From: Hyphomicrobiales bacterium
Lineage (GTDB): Bacteria; Pseudomonadota; Alphaproteobacteria; Rhizobiales; Rhizobiaceae
Direction: 5' to 3'
DNA length: 64,000 nt
NCBI GenBank assembly: GCA_017305835.1
Contig: JAFKJY010000053.1
Span: 1-64,000 of the forward strand
Shown: one piece after another, positions 1 to 11,347 of the stretch
How positions within the stretch are numbered: position 1 is the first letter of the stretch
Layout: every line of letters starts with the position of its first letter
The notes under the pieces: model-generated
The model's input: only the letters and a program-made list of their open reading frames with translations
What the model was told of the DNA's origin: nothing
The model's database searches: none
Made by a program: the position numbers and the translations under genes

Positions 1-2
1 TC

Positions 3-791
3 TGCGCCGGCCGAGGCTGGTGGGGCGACATGGCGATGGTCGCCGCGGCCGGGCTCGCCGCGCTCGCCGGCGGCTACAGCCGCGGCCTCGCAATGGCGAG
101 CGGCCGCTTCATCGTGTTCTCCATTCTCGCCGGAAGCTTCGCGGAAGCCGCAGAGCCGGCCGCGCTCTTCCTTTTGACCGGAGCCGGCACGCTCATCACC
201 TTAGTGGTCGCGCTGCTGTTCGCGGCCGCATGGCGCAAGGTCGCCGGCGCATCCCCGTCGACCCCGATTCCCACCCCAGCCACGGCGACGGCGCGGCAGA
301 GATTCCGGCGCTGGAGGCGGTCGCTGCGCGGCCTCGCCGGCTGGCAGTTCGCGCTGCGGCTGGTGCCCGCGCTCGCCGTCGCGGCCGTGGCCGACCATCT
401 GTGGCCGGGCCATCACCTGCACTGGATCGCGGTGACGATCGCCATATTGTGTCGGCGCGAGCCGGAGCGGCCGCCGGTCATGGCGGTGCAGAGATCGCTC
501 GGCGCCCTGCTCGGCGTCGCCGCGACCGGGCTGATGGTCGGATGGGAGCCGCACGGCTGGGCGCTGGCCGCGCCGGTCGCGGCTCTCTCGGGGCTGGCGA
601 CATGGCTGCGGCCGCGCAGCTACCTCGCCTACGCCGCCTGCATGACGCCGCTCATCATCCTGCTGCTCGACGCCGGACGGCCGGTCGAGGCCGCGGTGCT
701 CGTCGACCGGCTTGCTGCGACCGTGGCCGGCGCCGCCCTCGTCGTCGCGGCGAACGCGATCGTGGTGCGGCTGCCGGCGGCGAACGGCTGA
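3..791 (+). CDS. FUSC-family inner-membrane protein, 5'-truncated
   Basis: The reading frame is open to the left edge of the window, so the N-terminus is missing; the first in-window ATG at 30 is probably internal. The visible part has several hydrophobic helices, then an Arg-rich cytoplasmic stretch (about residues 85-105), then a second membrane bundle with a WIAVTIAIL-type segment. This two-bundle layout with a basic linker resembles FUSC/aromatic acid exporter-like proteins (fusaric acid resistance type). Substrate is unknown. It ends 3 bp from the convergent exporter gene at 794. Family assignment is moderate because only the C-terminal part is visible. Confidence 0.6.
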   Translation, partial: CAGRGWWGDMAMVAAAGLAALAGGYSRGLAMASGRFIVFSILAGSFAEAAEPAALFLLTGAGTLITLVVALLFAAAWRKVAGASPSTPIPTPATATARQRFRRWRRSLRGLAGWQFALRLVPALAVAAVADHLWPGHHLHWIAVTIAILCRREPERPPVMAVQRSLGALLGVAATGLMVGWEPHGWALAAPVAALSGLATWLRPRSYLAYAACMTPLIILLLDAGRPVEAAVLVDRLAATVAGAALVVAANAIVVRLPAANG

Positions 792-793
792 GC

Positions 794-1756
794 TCAGCCC
801 TGCGGCGGGGTGACCTTGCGCGCCCTGCCCCGCTCCAGCCCCAGGCGCTGCTCGCGGAAGATGATGAAGATGCCGGCGGCGACGACGATGGAGCCGCCGA
901 CCAGCGTGTAGATGGTCGGGATGTCGTTGAAGACGAAATAGCCGATGGCGATGCCCAGCACCATCGAGGTGTACTCGAACGGCGCGATGATCGACACGTC
1001 GCCGTGGCGGTAGGCCTCGGTCATGAGGATCTGGGCGACGCCGCCGGCCAGCCCCGACAGCACCAGCCAGGTGACCTGCATGGCCGACAGCGGCGTCCAG
1101 CCGAAGGGCAGCGTGGCCAGCCCGCAGGCCGCGCAGGTGAGCGAGAACCACAGCACGATGGTGGAGGACTTCTCGGTGACGACGAGCTGGCGCACCTGCA
1201 GCATGGCGAAGCCCGACACCAGCGCGCCGGCCAGCACGGAGGCCGCGCCGATCGCCTGCTCGCCCGCCATCGCCTGGCCGCCCGTGAGCAGCGTCAGCTT
1301 CGGCCAGGCGACGATGACGACGCCGACGAAGCCGACGATGACGGCGCTCCAGCGATAGACGCGCACCGTCTCGCCGAGGAACAGCGCGCCGAACACGACA
1401 ACCACCAGCGGCTGCGCGTAGTTGAGCGTGATCTGTTCAGGGAGCGGCAGGCGGGTCAACCCGACGAAGTTGAGCCACATCGAGAACACGCCGATCATGC
1501 CGCGCGTGATGTGGCTCCAGGGCCGGTGCGTGACCATGCCCGAGATCAGCTCGCCGCGGAAGGCGAGGAAGATCAGGATCGGCACAACCGCGAAGAGCGA
1601 GCGGTAGAAGACGATCTGGCCGGCATCGACCGGCCCCGCCAGCTTGATCGACGTCGACATGCCGACGAAGATCGTGACGGAGATCATCTTCAGACCGATG
1701 GCAAGCAGCGGCCGCGCACCCAGCGTCGTCGTCGGCCCCTCGCCGCTTTCCGCCAT
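794..1756 (-). CDS. EamA/DMT-family metabolite exporter
   Basis: About 320 residues with ten predicted hydrophobic segments arranged as two EamA repeats. The second repeat begins near residue 165, after the PKLTLL loop. DMT/EamA proteins are inner-membrane transporters, usually of amino acids or other small metabolites; the substrate cannot be read from sequence. The start at 1756 is preferred over the longer frame at 1825 because a GGGGAGG ribosome-binding site lies about 13 bases upstream and the extra N-terminal residues are only Arg/Gly-rich. It begins just after, and in the same direction as, the molybdenum hydroxylase gene, so the two may be cotranscribed. Confidence 0.85.
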   Translation of the reverse strand: MAESGEGPTTTLGARPLLAIGLKMISVTIFVGMSTSIKLAGPVDAGQIVFYRSLFAVVPILIFLAFRGELISGMVTHRPWSHITRGMIGVFSMWLNFVGLTRLPLPEQITLNYAQPLVVVVFGALFLGETVRVYRWSAVIVGFVGVVIVAWPKLTLLTGGQAMAGEQAIGAASVLAGALVSGFAMLQVRQLVVTEKSSTIVLWFSLTCAACGLATLPFGWTPLSAMQVTWLVLSGLAGGVAQILMTEAYRHGDVSIIAPFEYTSMVLGIAIGYFVFNDIPTIYTLVGGSIVVAAGIFIIFREQRLGLERGRARKVTPPQG

Positions 1757-1791
1757 TTCAGAGCGACCCCGCCTCCCCTGCCGTTTCCGCC

Positions 1792-4098
1792 TCAGCGGCC
1801 GGCTGCCGAACGGATCGCCTGCCACACCCTGAGCGGCGTCGCCGGCATGTCGATGTGGCCGATGCCGTGGGCGCGCCAGAGCGCATCGGTGACGGCGTTC
1901 ATGGTGGCCGGCGTGGATCCGATCGTGCCCGCCTCGCCGGCGCCCTTGATGCCCATCGCGTTGGTGGTGGAGGGCACGTTGCGCGTCTCGAAATGGAAGG
2001 AGGGCACGGCGTCGGCGCGCGGCATGGCGTAGTCCATGAAGCTGGCGGTGACGAGCTGGCCGTCCTCGCCGTAGACGGTGTCCTCGGTCAGCGCCTGGCC
2101 GATGCCCTGCACGACGCCGCCATGCACCTGGCCGGCGAGCAGGATCGGGTTCACGGTCGCGCCGAAATCGTCAACGATCGTGTAGGCGACCACCTCGGTC
2201 GCGCCGGTATCCGGGTCGATCTCGACCTCGCAGATATGGGTGCCGTTCGGATAGGTCGCCTCGTTCTGGACGAACTCGCCGAAGCCCTTCAAATCGTCCG
2301 GGTTCCTCGCCGCCTTGGCGATCGCGGCGAAGTCGAGCGAGCGGTCGGTGCCGACGATGCGGGCAGCACCCTCGGAAAGCTCGATGTCGGCGGGCGAGGC
2401 CTCCAGCTCGTCGGCGGCGATCCGCTTCAGCTTTGCGGCGAGGTCCTCGCCGGCGCGCGCGGCCGACACGCCGCCGAGCGGGATCGAGCGCGAGCCGCCG
2501 GTGCCACCGCCCTTGGCCAGCTCGTCGGTGTCGCCTTGGCGCACCTCGACGCGCGCAAGGTCCATCGACAGCTTCTCGGCGACGAGCTGGGCGTAGGCGG
2601 TGGCGTGGCCCTGCCCGTTCGACTGGGTGCCGATGAACAGCGTCACCGTGCCGTCGCCGTTGAGCCTGAGATGCGCGGGCTCGGAGCCGGCAAAGGCACA
2701 GGCCTCGATGTAGGTCGCCATACCGATGCCGCGCAGCCTGCCGCGGGCGGCCGCCTCGGCGCGGCGCGCCTCGAAATCCGCCCAGCCGGCCCGCTCCATG
2801 GCGAGATCCATGTGGCCGGCGAACTCGCCGACGTCGTATTTGCGGCCGGTCGGCGTGGTGTAGGGAAACTGCCGCGGCTTGATGAAGTTGCGGCGGCGGA
2901 TCTCGTCGGGCGACAGCCCGAGGTCGCGGGCGCAGGCGTCCACCAGCTTCTCGATCAGGAAGGCTGCCTCGGGCCGGCCGGCGCCGCGATAGGCATCGAC
3001 CGGCACGGTGTTGGTGTAGACGCCGGAGATCGTCACGTCGAGCGCGGGGATGTCGTAGACGCCGGTCGACATGCTGGCGCCCATATGCGGGATGTAGGGG
3101 CCGTACTGGCTGCAATAGGCGCCCATGTTGGCGACCAGCGAGACGCGCAGGCCGAGGAAGCGGCCGTCCTTGTCCATGGCCATCTCGGCGGTCGCGACGT
3201 TGTCGCGGCCCTGCGCATCCTCGAGGAAGTGCTCGCTGCGGTCGCCGGTCCATTTCACCGGGCGGCCGGTCCGCCGCGCGGCCTCCATCACCAGCGGGTA
3301 TTCGCGGTAGACGAAGCTCTTCGGCCCGAAGCCGCCGCCGACGTCCGGCGTGACCACGCGCAGCTTCGCAGGCTCGATGCCGAACACGCGCGCGAGGATG
3401 CCCTGCATGCCGTGGACGCCCTGCGAGCCGGTGGTCAGCACGAAGCGGTCCTCGTCCGGCCGCCACTCGGCGATCGCCGCGCGCGGCTCCATGTAGTTGC
3501 AGACGAGGCGCGAGTTGACGAAATGGATGCGGGTGACGCGCTCGGCCTTCGCGAAGGCGGCGCCGGCCTTGCCGCGGTCGCCCAGCTCGTAGAGGAAGGC
3601 GCGGTTGGTGCCAAGCTCGGGCCAGACCAGCGGCGTGCCTTCGTCGAGCGCGGTAGCAGTGGCCGCCGCCGCGTCCTCCGGCTCGAAATCGACCTCGATC
3701 AGTTCGGCCGCGTCCTGCGCCAGCTCGCGGCTGTCGGCCACGACGAAGGCGACCGCGTCGCCGACATGGTGGACCCGGTCGCGGCACAGGACCGGGATGT
3801 CGCGCGTCGGCGCACGGGTGCCGTCGGGTTGCATCTGCATGACGCCCGACTTCAGGTCGCCGACATGGCCGAGATCGGCGGCCGTCAGCACGAGATGCAC
3901 GCCGGGCGCGGCGCGGGCGGCCTCGGTGGAGGCGATGCGGAAGGCGCCGTTGGCGATCGGCGAGCGCAGCACGTAGCCATGCAGCACGCGCGCGGGCGCG
4001 ATGTCGTCGGTGTAGCGGCCGCGGCCGGTGATGAAGGCGTCGTCCTCCTTGCGGCGAACGGGGGCCCCCATTCCGAACTTCGGCGTCATGACGTTCAT
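1792..4098 (-). CDS. Molybdenum hydroxylase large subunit (xanthine/CO dehydrogenase family)
   Basis: The 768-residue protein starting MNVMTPKFG is full length for the molybdopterin-binding large subunit of the xanthine dehydrogenase family. The N-terminal aldehyde-oxidase a/b hammerhead contains the RRKEDDAFITGRGRYTDD block. GGGFGPKSF (about residue 250) and GKGAGEAGTIGS (about residue 720, containing the catalytic Glu) are molybdenum-cofactor motifs. The active-site loop is AYRGAGRPE (about residue 370), not the AYXCSFR of true form-I CO dehydrogenase CoxL, so CO oxidation should not be assumed. No FAD or 2Fe-2S subunit gene lies beside it. The much longer open frame reaching 7065 is a shadow over pepN; the ATG at 4098 matches the family start. 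Confidence 0.88.
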   Translation of the reverse strand: MNVMTPKFGMGAPVRRKEDDAFITGRGRYTDDIAPARVLHGYVLRSPIANGAFRIASTEAARAAPGVHLVLTAADLGHVGDLKSGVMQMQPDGTRAPTRDIPVLCRDRVHHVGDAVAFVVADSRELAQDAAELIEVDFEPEDAAAATATALDEGTPLVWPELGTNRAFLYELGDRGKAGAAFAKAERVTRIHFVNSRLVCNYMEPRAAIAEWRPDEDRFVLTTGSQGVHGMQGILARVFGIEPAKLRVVTPDVGGGFGPKSFVYREYPLVMEAARRTGRPVKWTGDRSEHFLEDAQGRDNVATAEMAMDKDGRFLGLRVSLVANMGAYCSQYGPYIPHMGASMSTGVYDIPALDVTISGVYTNTVPVDAYRGAGRPEAAFLIEKLVDACARDLGLSPDEIRRRNFIKPRQFPYTTPTGRKYDVGEFAGHMDLAMERAGWADFEARRAEAAARGRLRGIGMATYIEACAFAGSEPAHLRLNGDGTVTLFIGTQSNGQGHATAYAQLVAEKLSMDLARVEVRQGDTDELAKGGGTGGSRSIPLGGVSAARAGEDLAAKLKRIAADELEASPADIELSEGAARIVGTDRSLDFAAIAKAARNPDDLKGFGEFVQNEATYPNGTHICEVEIDPDTGATEVVAYTIVDDFGATVNPILLAGQVHGGVVQGIGQALTEDTVYGEDGQLVTASFMDYAMPRADAVPSFHFETRNVPSTTNAMGIKGAGEAGTIGSTPATMNAVTDALWRAHGIGHIDMPATPLRVWQAIRSAAGR

Positions 4099-4275
4099 GC
4101 GGCTGGATCCTGGGAGACTTTGCCTGGGGAGCGGGCGAACAAAAGCGGCCGGCCCGCTCCGCCTCAGTTTTGTCGGCTCGCGCATTTCATGTAAAGGGCA
4201 GCGAGCCGAATTACATAAGCCACGACGGGGCCCCGGCAAGGACGCCCCGGAGGGTTCAAGCAACGAGGGCCAGAC

Positions 4276-6921
4276 ATGGCGAGCGATACCGGACAGGTCT
4301 TCCGGCTCGAGGATTACCGGCCGAGCGACTATCTGATCCCCGAGACGAAGCTCACCTTCCGGCTCGATCCCGAGCGCACGCGGGTGGTGGCCGAGCTGAC
4401 GGTCGAGCGGCGCGAGGGCGCGGACCTGCTGGCGCCGCTGGTGCTCGACGGCGACGGGCTGGAGCTGGTCTCGCTGGAGATCGACGGCAAGCGCAGCAAT
4501 CTCGACCAGGTCGAGACCGGCCCCGACCGGCTTGTGCTCAAGGAGCCGCCGGTCGGCCGCCGCTTCACCCTGCGCATCGAGACGCAGATCGCGCCGCAGG
4601 CGAATCAGGCGCTGATGGGCCTCTACCGCTCCAACGGCGTCTACTGCACCCAGTGCGAGGCGGAGGGCTTCCGCCGCATCACCTATTTCCTCGACCGGCC
4701 GGACGTGCTGTCGGTCTATCAGGTGCGCATCGAGGCCGACCGGCAGGCCGCCCCCCTGCTGCTCTCCAACGGCAACCCGGTCGAGCACGGGGACCTCGGC
4801 GACGGCCGCCACTTCGCCGTGTGGCACGACCCCTTCCCCAAGCCGTCCTACCTGTTCGCGCTGGTGGCCGGCGACCTCGGCAGCGTGCGCGACCGCTTCG
4901 TCACCGCTTCCGGCCGGAAGGTGGACCTCGGCATATATGTCGAGCGCGGCAAGGAGCCGCGCGCGCTCTACGCGATGGACGCGCTGAAGCGCTCCATGCG
5001 CTGGGACGAGGAGACGTTCGGCCGCGAATACGACCTCGACGTCTTCAACGTCGTCGCGGTGTCGGACTTCAACATGGGGGCGATGGAGAACAAGGGCCTC
5101 AACGTCTTCAACGACAAATACGTGCTGGCCGACGAGGAGACCGCGACGGACGGCGACTATGCGGGGATCGAGGCCGTCATCGCGCACGAATATTTCCACA
5201 ATTGGACAGGCAACAGAATCACTTGCCGCGACTGGTTCCAGCTCTGCCTCAAGGAAGGGCTGACCGTCTTCCGCGACCACGAGTTCTCGGCCGACATGCG
5301 CTCGCGGCCGGTCAAGCGCATCCAGGAGGTGCGCACGCTGCGGGCCATGCAGTTCCCCGAGGACCAGGGGCCGCTGGCGCATCCGGTGAGGCCGCGGCGC
5401 TATCGCGAGATCAACAACTTCTACACGGCGACCGTCTACGAGAAGGGCTCGGAGGTGGTGCGGATGATCCGCACGGTGGTCGGGCGCGACGCCTTCCGGC
5501 GCGGCATGGACCTCTATTTCGAGCGCCATGACGGGCAGGCCGTCACCATCGAGGACTTTCTCCGCTGCTTCGCCGACGCGTCGGGCCGCGACCTGACGCA
5601 GTTCGCGCTCTGGTACCACCAGGCCGGCACGCCCAACGTCGCCGTCACCACGGCCTACGACGCCGACCGGCGCGAGTTCACGCTGGAGCTGGAGCAGTCG
5701 GTGCCGCCGACGCCCTCGGAGAGCCGCAAGCGGCTGATGCACATCCCGCTCGCCTTCGGCCTGATCGGTGGCAATGGCGAGGAGATCAAGGCGGCAGCGC
5801 CCGAGGGCGGCGGCGTCGAGGACGGCGTCATCCACCTGCACAAGCGGCGGCACACGCTGCGCTTCGCCGGCGTATCGGAGCGACCGGTGCTGTCGATCAA
5901 CCGCGGCTTCTCCGCGCCGGTCACGCTGGCGCTGGAGCAGAGCCAGGCCGACCGGCTGTTCCTCGCCCGCCACGACAGCGACGCCTTCTGCCGCTGGGAG
6001 GCGCTGAACGGCCTGTTCACGCAGGCGCTCATCGCCGCGACCGGCAAGCTGCGCGACGGCCGCAAGGCGGCGTTCGCGCCCGAACTCGCCGCGATCGCCG
6101 GCGAGATCGCCGCCGACCGGCGGCTCGAGGAAGCCTTCCGGGCGCTGATGCTCAGCCTGCCGTCGGAGGCCGACATCGCCCGCGAGATCGGCTCCGACAT
6201 CGACCCCGACGCCATCCGCGCCGCGCGCGAGGCGCTGGCCGGCGCGATCGCCGCCGCGGACGGCGCGACCTTCGAGCGGCTGATCGCGGAGCTGCACGAC
6301 GCCGGCCCGTTCCGGCCGGACGCGACGGGTGCGGGCCGGCGGGCACTGAAGAACATCCTGCTCGACTACGTGACGCTGGGCTCGAACAGCCCGGCGCTGG
6401 CGGCCCGGCAGTTCCAGACCGCGACCAACATGACCGACAGGGCGGCCGCGCTGACCATCCTCGCCCACCGCTTCGCAGGCTCCGCCGAGGCCGACGCCGC
6501 GCTCGCCGAGTTCGAGCGGCGCTATGGCGGCGACGCGCTGGTGCTGGACAAATGGTTCCAGATCCAGGCCACCGTGCCGGGCGCGGAGACCGTCGGCCGC
6601 GTGGCGAAGCTGATGCAGCACCCGCGCTTCTCGATCGCCAACCCCAACCGGGTGCGCGCGCTGGTCGGCACCTTCGGGGCCGCCAACCAGAGCGCCTTCA
6701 ACAGCGCCGACGGCAGCGGCTACCGGCTGTTCGCCGACGCCGTCATGGAGGTGGAGAAGCGCAACCCGCAGGTGGCGGCACGGCTGGCCACCGCCTTCCG
6801 CTCTTGGCGCTCGCTGGAACCGGTCCGGCAGGCCGCCGCCCGCGAAGCGCTCGCCGGCATCGCCTCGCATGCCGGACTGTCGCGCGACCTTGCGGACATC
6901 GTGGGAAGGACGCTGGGATAG
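4276..6921 (+). CDS. pepN: Aminopeptidase N (M1 zinc metallopeptidase)
   Basis: 881 residues, the usual length of the gammaproteobacterial/rhizobial PepN type. It removes N-terminal amino acids from peptides in the cytoplasm. Visible motifs are the exopeptidase signature GAMEN at residues 268-272 and the zinc site HEYFH at 304-308 with the third ligand Glu327 (HEXXH-X18-E). The catalytic domain is followed by Ig-like and C-terminal alpha-helical domains (DUF3458 type). It is divergently transcribed from the molybdenum hydroxylase across a 177-bp gap. Its stop codon directly abuts a (GGCAGTC)n repeat. Confidence 0.97.
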   Translation: MASDTGQVFRLEDYRPSDYLIPETKLTFRLDPERTRVVAELTVERREGADLLAPLVLDGDGLELVSLEIDGKRSNLDQVETGPDRLVLKEPPVGRRFTLRIETQIAPQANQALMGLYRSNGVYCTQCEAEGFRRITYFLDRPDVLSVYQVRIEADRQAAPLLLSNGNPVEHGDLGDGRHFAVWHDPFPKPSYLFALVAGDLGSVRDRFVTASGRKVDLGIYVERGKEPRALYAMDALKRSMRWDEETFGREYDLDVFNVVAVSDFNMGAMENKGLNVFNDKYVLADEETATDGDYAGIEAVIAHEYFHNWTGNRITCRDWFQLCLKEGLTVFRDHEFSADMRSRPVKRIQEVRTLRAMQFPEDQGPLAHPVRPRRYREINNFYTATVYEKGSEVVRMIRTVVGRDAFRRGMDLYFERHDGQAVTIEDFLRCFADASGRDLTQFALWYHQAGTPNVAVTTAYDADRREFTLELEQSVPPTPSESRKRLMHIPLAFGLIGGNGEEIKAAAPEGGGVEDGVIHLHKRRHTLRFAGVSERPVLSINRGFSAPVTLALEQSQADRLFLARHDSDAFCRWEALNGLFTQALIAATGKLRDGRKAAFAPELAAIAGEIAADRRLEEAFRALMLSLPSEADIAREIGSDIDPDAIRAAREALAGAIAAADGATFERLIAELHDAGPFRPDATGAGRRALKNILLDYVTLGSNSPALAARQFQTATNMTDRAAALTILAHRFAGSAEADAALAEFERRYGGDALVLDKWFQIQATVPGAETVGRVAKLMQHPRFSIANPNRVRALVGTFGAANQSAFNSADGSGYRLFADAVMEVEKRNPQVAARLATAFRSWRSLEPVRQAAAREALAGIASHAGLSRDLADIVGRTLG

Positions 6922-7048
6922 CGGCAGTCGGCAGTCGGCAGTCGGCAGTCGGCAGTCGGCAGTCGGAGAAGCGTTGACGCCGAGCCTTCGGCGTTCAAGA
7001 CGGACCGACATTTTCGGCCCGATTGCCGACTGCCGACTGCCGACTGCC
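6922..7048. repeat. Inverted (GGCAGTC)n / (GACTGCC)n element
   Basis: Six perfect tandem GGCAGTC heptamers (6923-6964) are followed by a spacer of about 56 bp and four GACTGCC heptamers in inverse orientation (7021-7048, the first being GATTGCC). The spacer holds its own small hairpin (CGCCGAGCCTTCGGCG). The whole could fold into a long hairpin downstream of pepN. The same architecture occurs at 36927-36995 and 38171-38266, so this is a dispersed repeat family, not a local duplication. Confidence 0.9.
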
Positions 7049-7152
7049 CGATTCCCTCTGGACACCGCGAATCACCTCTGATTCCTTATGGATGATTCGG
7101 GAGTGCGGTGTATCCGGGTCACCCAATCCAGTCGGCTACGGGGAGCCGTTGA

Positions 7153-9495
<2,343 letters not shown>

Positions 9496-9544
9496 CGGAA
9501 GCCCTTCCGGAGGAAGCTGGTACTGTCGGTGTCGCGGCGCTATA

Positions 9545-9559
9545 TAGATTGCAAATCTA
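9545..9559. promoter_or_regulatory. Palindromic operator candidate of vapBC
   Basis: A perfect inverted repeat TAGATT-GCA-AATCTA lies 18 bp upstream of the vapB start and overlaps the TATATA stretch that could serve as a -10 element. Type II antitoxins, alone or with the toxin, usually autoregulate by binding such palindromes; the role here is inferred. Confidence 0.55.
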
Positions 9560-9576
9560 GAAAGCGGGCTCGACCG

Positions 9577-9840
9577 ATGGCATTGAGCATCAAGACCGAC
9601 GAGGCGGACCGACTGGCGCGCGAGCTTTCCCGCCTGACGGGCGAAACTATGACGCAGGCCGTCACCACCGCCTTGCGCGAGCGGCTCGACAATCTGCGTC
9701 GCGGCCGGACGCAGGAAGATCTGGAGTCGCGGGTCAGGGCTTTCGCGCAGTCGGTCGCGCACCGCTACGATCGCAGCCCCGTCACGCAGGCCGAATGGGA
9801 CGTCGCGGGTGGCGACAGCATGGACGAGAGCGGACGCTGA
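9577..9840 (+). CDS. vapB: VapB-type antitoxin (Rv0623/PSK factor family)
   Basis: 87 residues starting [17 protein letters not shown], the characteristic N-terminus of the short PSK-type antitoxins that bind DNA with the N-terminal half and block a PIN toxin with the C-terminal half. The start at 9577 is chosen over the longer frame at 9529 because the family begins at this Met. Its TGA overlaps the toxin ATG by one base (TGATG), so the two are translationally coupled. An upstream palindrome at 9545-9559 probably mediates autorepression. Confidence 0.88.
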   Translation: MALSIKTDEADRLARELSRLTGETMTQAVTTALRERLDNLRRGRTQEDLESRVRAFAQSVAHRYDRSPVTQAEWDVAGGDSMDESGR

Positions 9841-10250
9841 TGCTGGTCGTCGATTCCTCGGCGATCATCGCGATGCTGTTCGAGGAACCCGAGGGGCCGG
9901 CCTGCATCTCGGCGCTCGAAACCAGCGCCTCCCGGATGATCTCGGCAGCGAACTACGTCGAAACGGGCACCGTGCTGGCAGGCCGCGCCGCTCCGGGCCA
10001 GCGCCGCAATGCCATCGCTGACCTGGACGCGTTCCTGTCCATGCTCGGTATCGAGATCGCGCCGCTGGACGCCGCGCTCGCGCGGACCGCGCTGGAGGCG
10101 CAGATCCGGTTCGGAAAAGGCTTCGGCAACCGCAAAGGCCTGAATTTCGGCGACAGCTTCGCCTATGCGCTGGCCAGCAGCCTGTCGGCACCCCTGCTCT
10201 TCGTCGGCGATGACTTCCATTTGACCGACATCACGCCGGCGCTCACATAG
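9840..10250 (+). CDS. vapC: VapC-type PIN-domain ribonuclease toxin
   Basis: 136 residues of PIN domain. The acidic metal-binding residues expected of VapC nucleases are present: Asp5 ([10 protein letters not shown]), Glu41 (NYVETG), Asp105 (NFGDSFAYA) and Asp124 or Asp125 near the C-terminus (FVGDD). The family cleaves RNA, often initiator tRNA or 23S rRNA, when not held by VapB; the target here is unknown. All catalytic residues are intact, so the toxin looks functional. It is a chromosomal pair inserted between otherwise conserved genes (the PleC-like kinase and glnE region). Confidence 0.9.
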   Translation: MLVVDSSAIIAMLFEEPEGPACISALETSASRMISAANYVETGTVLAGRAAPGQRRNAIADLDAFLSMLGIEIAPLDAALARTALEAQIRFGKGFGNRKGLNFGDSFAYALASSLSAPLLFVGDDFHLTDITPALT

Positions 10251-10347
10251 ATCACTCTGCGAAGGGGGCCAGGCCGGCCTGGCGGTCATTGTAAGGCCGC
10301 AAAGGCAGGCGTAATTTCGGGGCGTATCCCACCGGGGTATTTCCTCG

Positions 10348-11343
10348 ATGCCGCCGCGATCGACGCTTTCGTGGATTGGCCGTGCCGCCGCGCTGGCGGC
10401 CGTCGTCCTGCTTGCCGGCGCGCGCGCCGGCCAGGCGGCGACCGTGTTCTTCTATTCCGAGCCGGAGCAGTATTACGGCTGGGCGGCGGGCTACAATTAC
10501 AACCGCTCCGAGCGCGAGGCGCATGACGCATGCGAGGAAGGCGGCAGCCAGTGCAAGTTCGTGCTGGAATGCGACGGCGGCTGGAGCGCGATCGCCTTCG
10601 CCGACGACCGCGCGCGCGGCGTCGGCTTCTCCTGCGGCCTCGCCAACCCGTTCGGCGCCTTCACGATGGCGCTCGCCACCTGCATCGCCCAGTCGGGCAC
10701 GCTGTGCTGGACGAACGCCACCATCAGCAACAACGCCCGCGAGCTGTCGGCCGAGCAGAACCGCGCCTCCGACCGCGCCTATTACGCCCAGCAGATGCTC
10801 TATGCGCTCGACCTCTACGCCGGCGACGTCGACGGCCGGCTCGGCGGCAAGACGCGCGCGGCGCTGAAGGCGTTCCAGGCGAAGCTTGGGCTGGAGCCGA
10901 CCGGCGAGCTGGACGACGCGCTGTTCGAGCGGCTGCTCGACGCGATGGGCGGCCGCGCCGGGTTGGCGCGGGCGGTGCGGGACATGGTCGAGAAGGAGAG
11001 CAAGGCGGCCGCTGAGCACGCCTACGCCCATGCCGAGCAGCCCTACGCCGTCGCCGGCTTCAGCGAGGAGATCGCGCAGCGGCCGGACGAGGCGCGTCGC
11101 CTGACGCTGGCCACCGTCCTGTCGAACTGGGGCACGAAGTGCACGCTGCCGGCCAAGAGTGCCGAGCCGGTGCCGGCCGACGGCAGCGGCGGCTGGTGGG
11201 TGACCTGCGACGAGGGCGAGTGGACGGTGAGCTGGACCGACAAGATGCACCTGATCGCCAACGGCCACATCAGCATCACGTCCGGCGACGGAGCCGCGTC
11301 CGGCGAAGCCGACCGCGACGGCACGCGCAAGGCGTCGAAGTAG
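10348..11343 (+). CDS. Secreted DUF4189-like / peptidoglycan-binding protein
   Basis: 331 residues with an N-terminal signal peptide (hydrophobic core AAALAAVVLLAGA, cleavage likely after GQAA). The middle contains a Cys-containing domain with the pattern seen in DUF4189 proteins (EAHDACEEGG, CKFVLECDGGW, WSAIAFADD). From about residue 150 there is a PG_binding_1 motif (LYALDLYAGDVDGRLGGKTR). The C-terminal quarter holds two further Cys and is not recognised. It probably acts in the periplasm on or near the cell wall. It converges with glnE, leaving only 4 bp between stop codons. Confidence 0.7.
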   Translation: MPPRSTLSWIGRAAALAAVVLLAGARAGQAATVFFYSEPEQYYGWAAGYNYNRSEREAHDACEEGGSQCKFVLECDGGWSAIAFADDRARGVGFSCGLANPFGAFTMALATCIAQSGTLCWTNATISNNARELSAEQNRASDRAYYAQQMLYALDLYAGDVDGRLGGKTRAALKAFQAKLGLEPTGELDDALFERLLDAMGGRAGLARAVRDMVEKESKAAAEHAYAHAEQPYAVAGFSEEIAQRPDEARRLTLATVLSNWGTKCTLPAKSAEPVPADGSGGWWVTCDEGEWTVSWTDKMHLIANGHISITSGDGAASGEADRDGTRKASK

Positions 11344-11347
11344 CCGC

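Noticed and set aside
1792..4098. True form-I CO dehydrogenase CoxL
   Set aside because: The AYXCSFR active-site loop is replaced by AYRGAGRPE and CoxM/CoxS partners are absent.
6922..7048. A CRISPR array
   Set aside because: Units are 7 bp, tandem without spacers and inverted across a loop; no cas genes.
1792..7065. A 1757-codon minus-strand open frame joining the molybdenum hydroxylase with DNA over pepN
   Set aside because: Only the part below 4098 resembles a protein family; the rest is the antisense of pepN with Arg/Ala/Gly/His-rich composition typical of GC-rich shadow frames.
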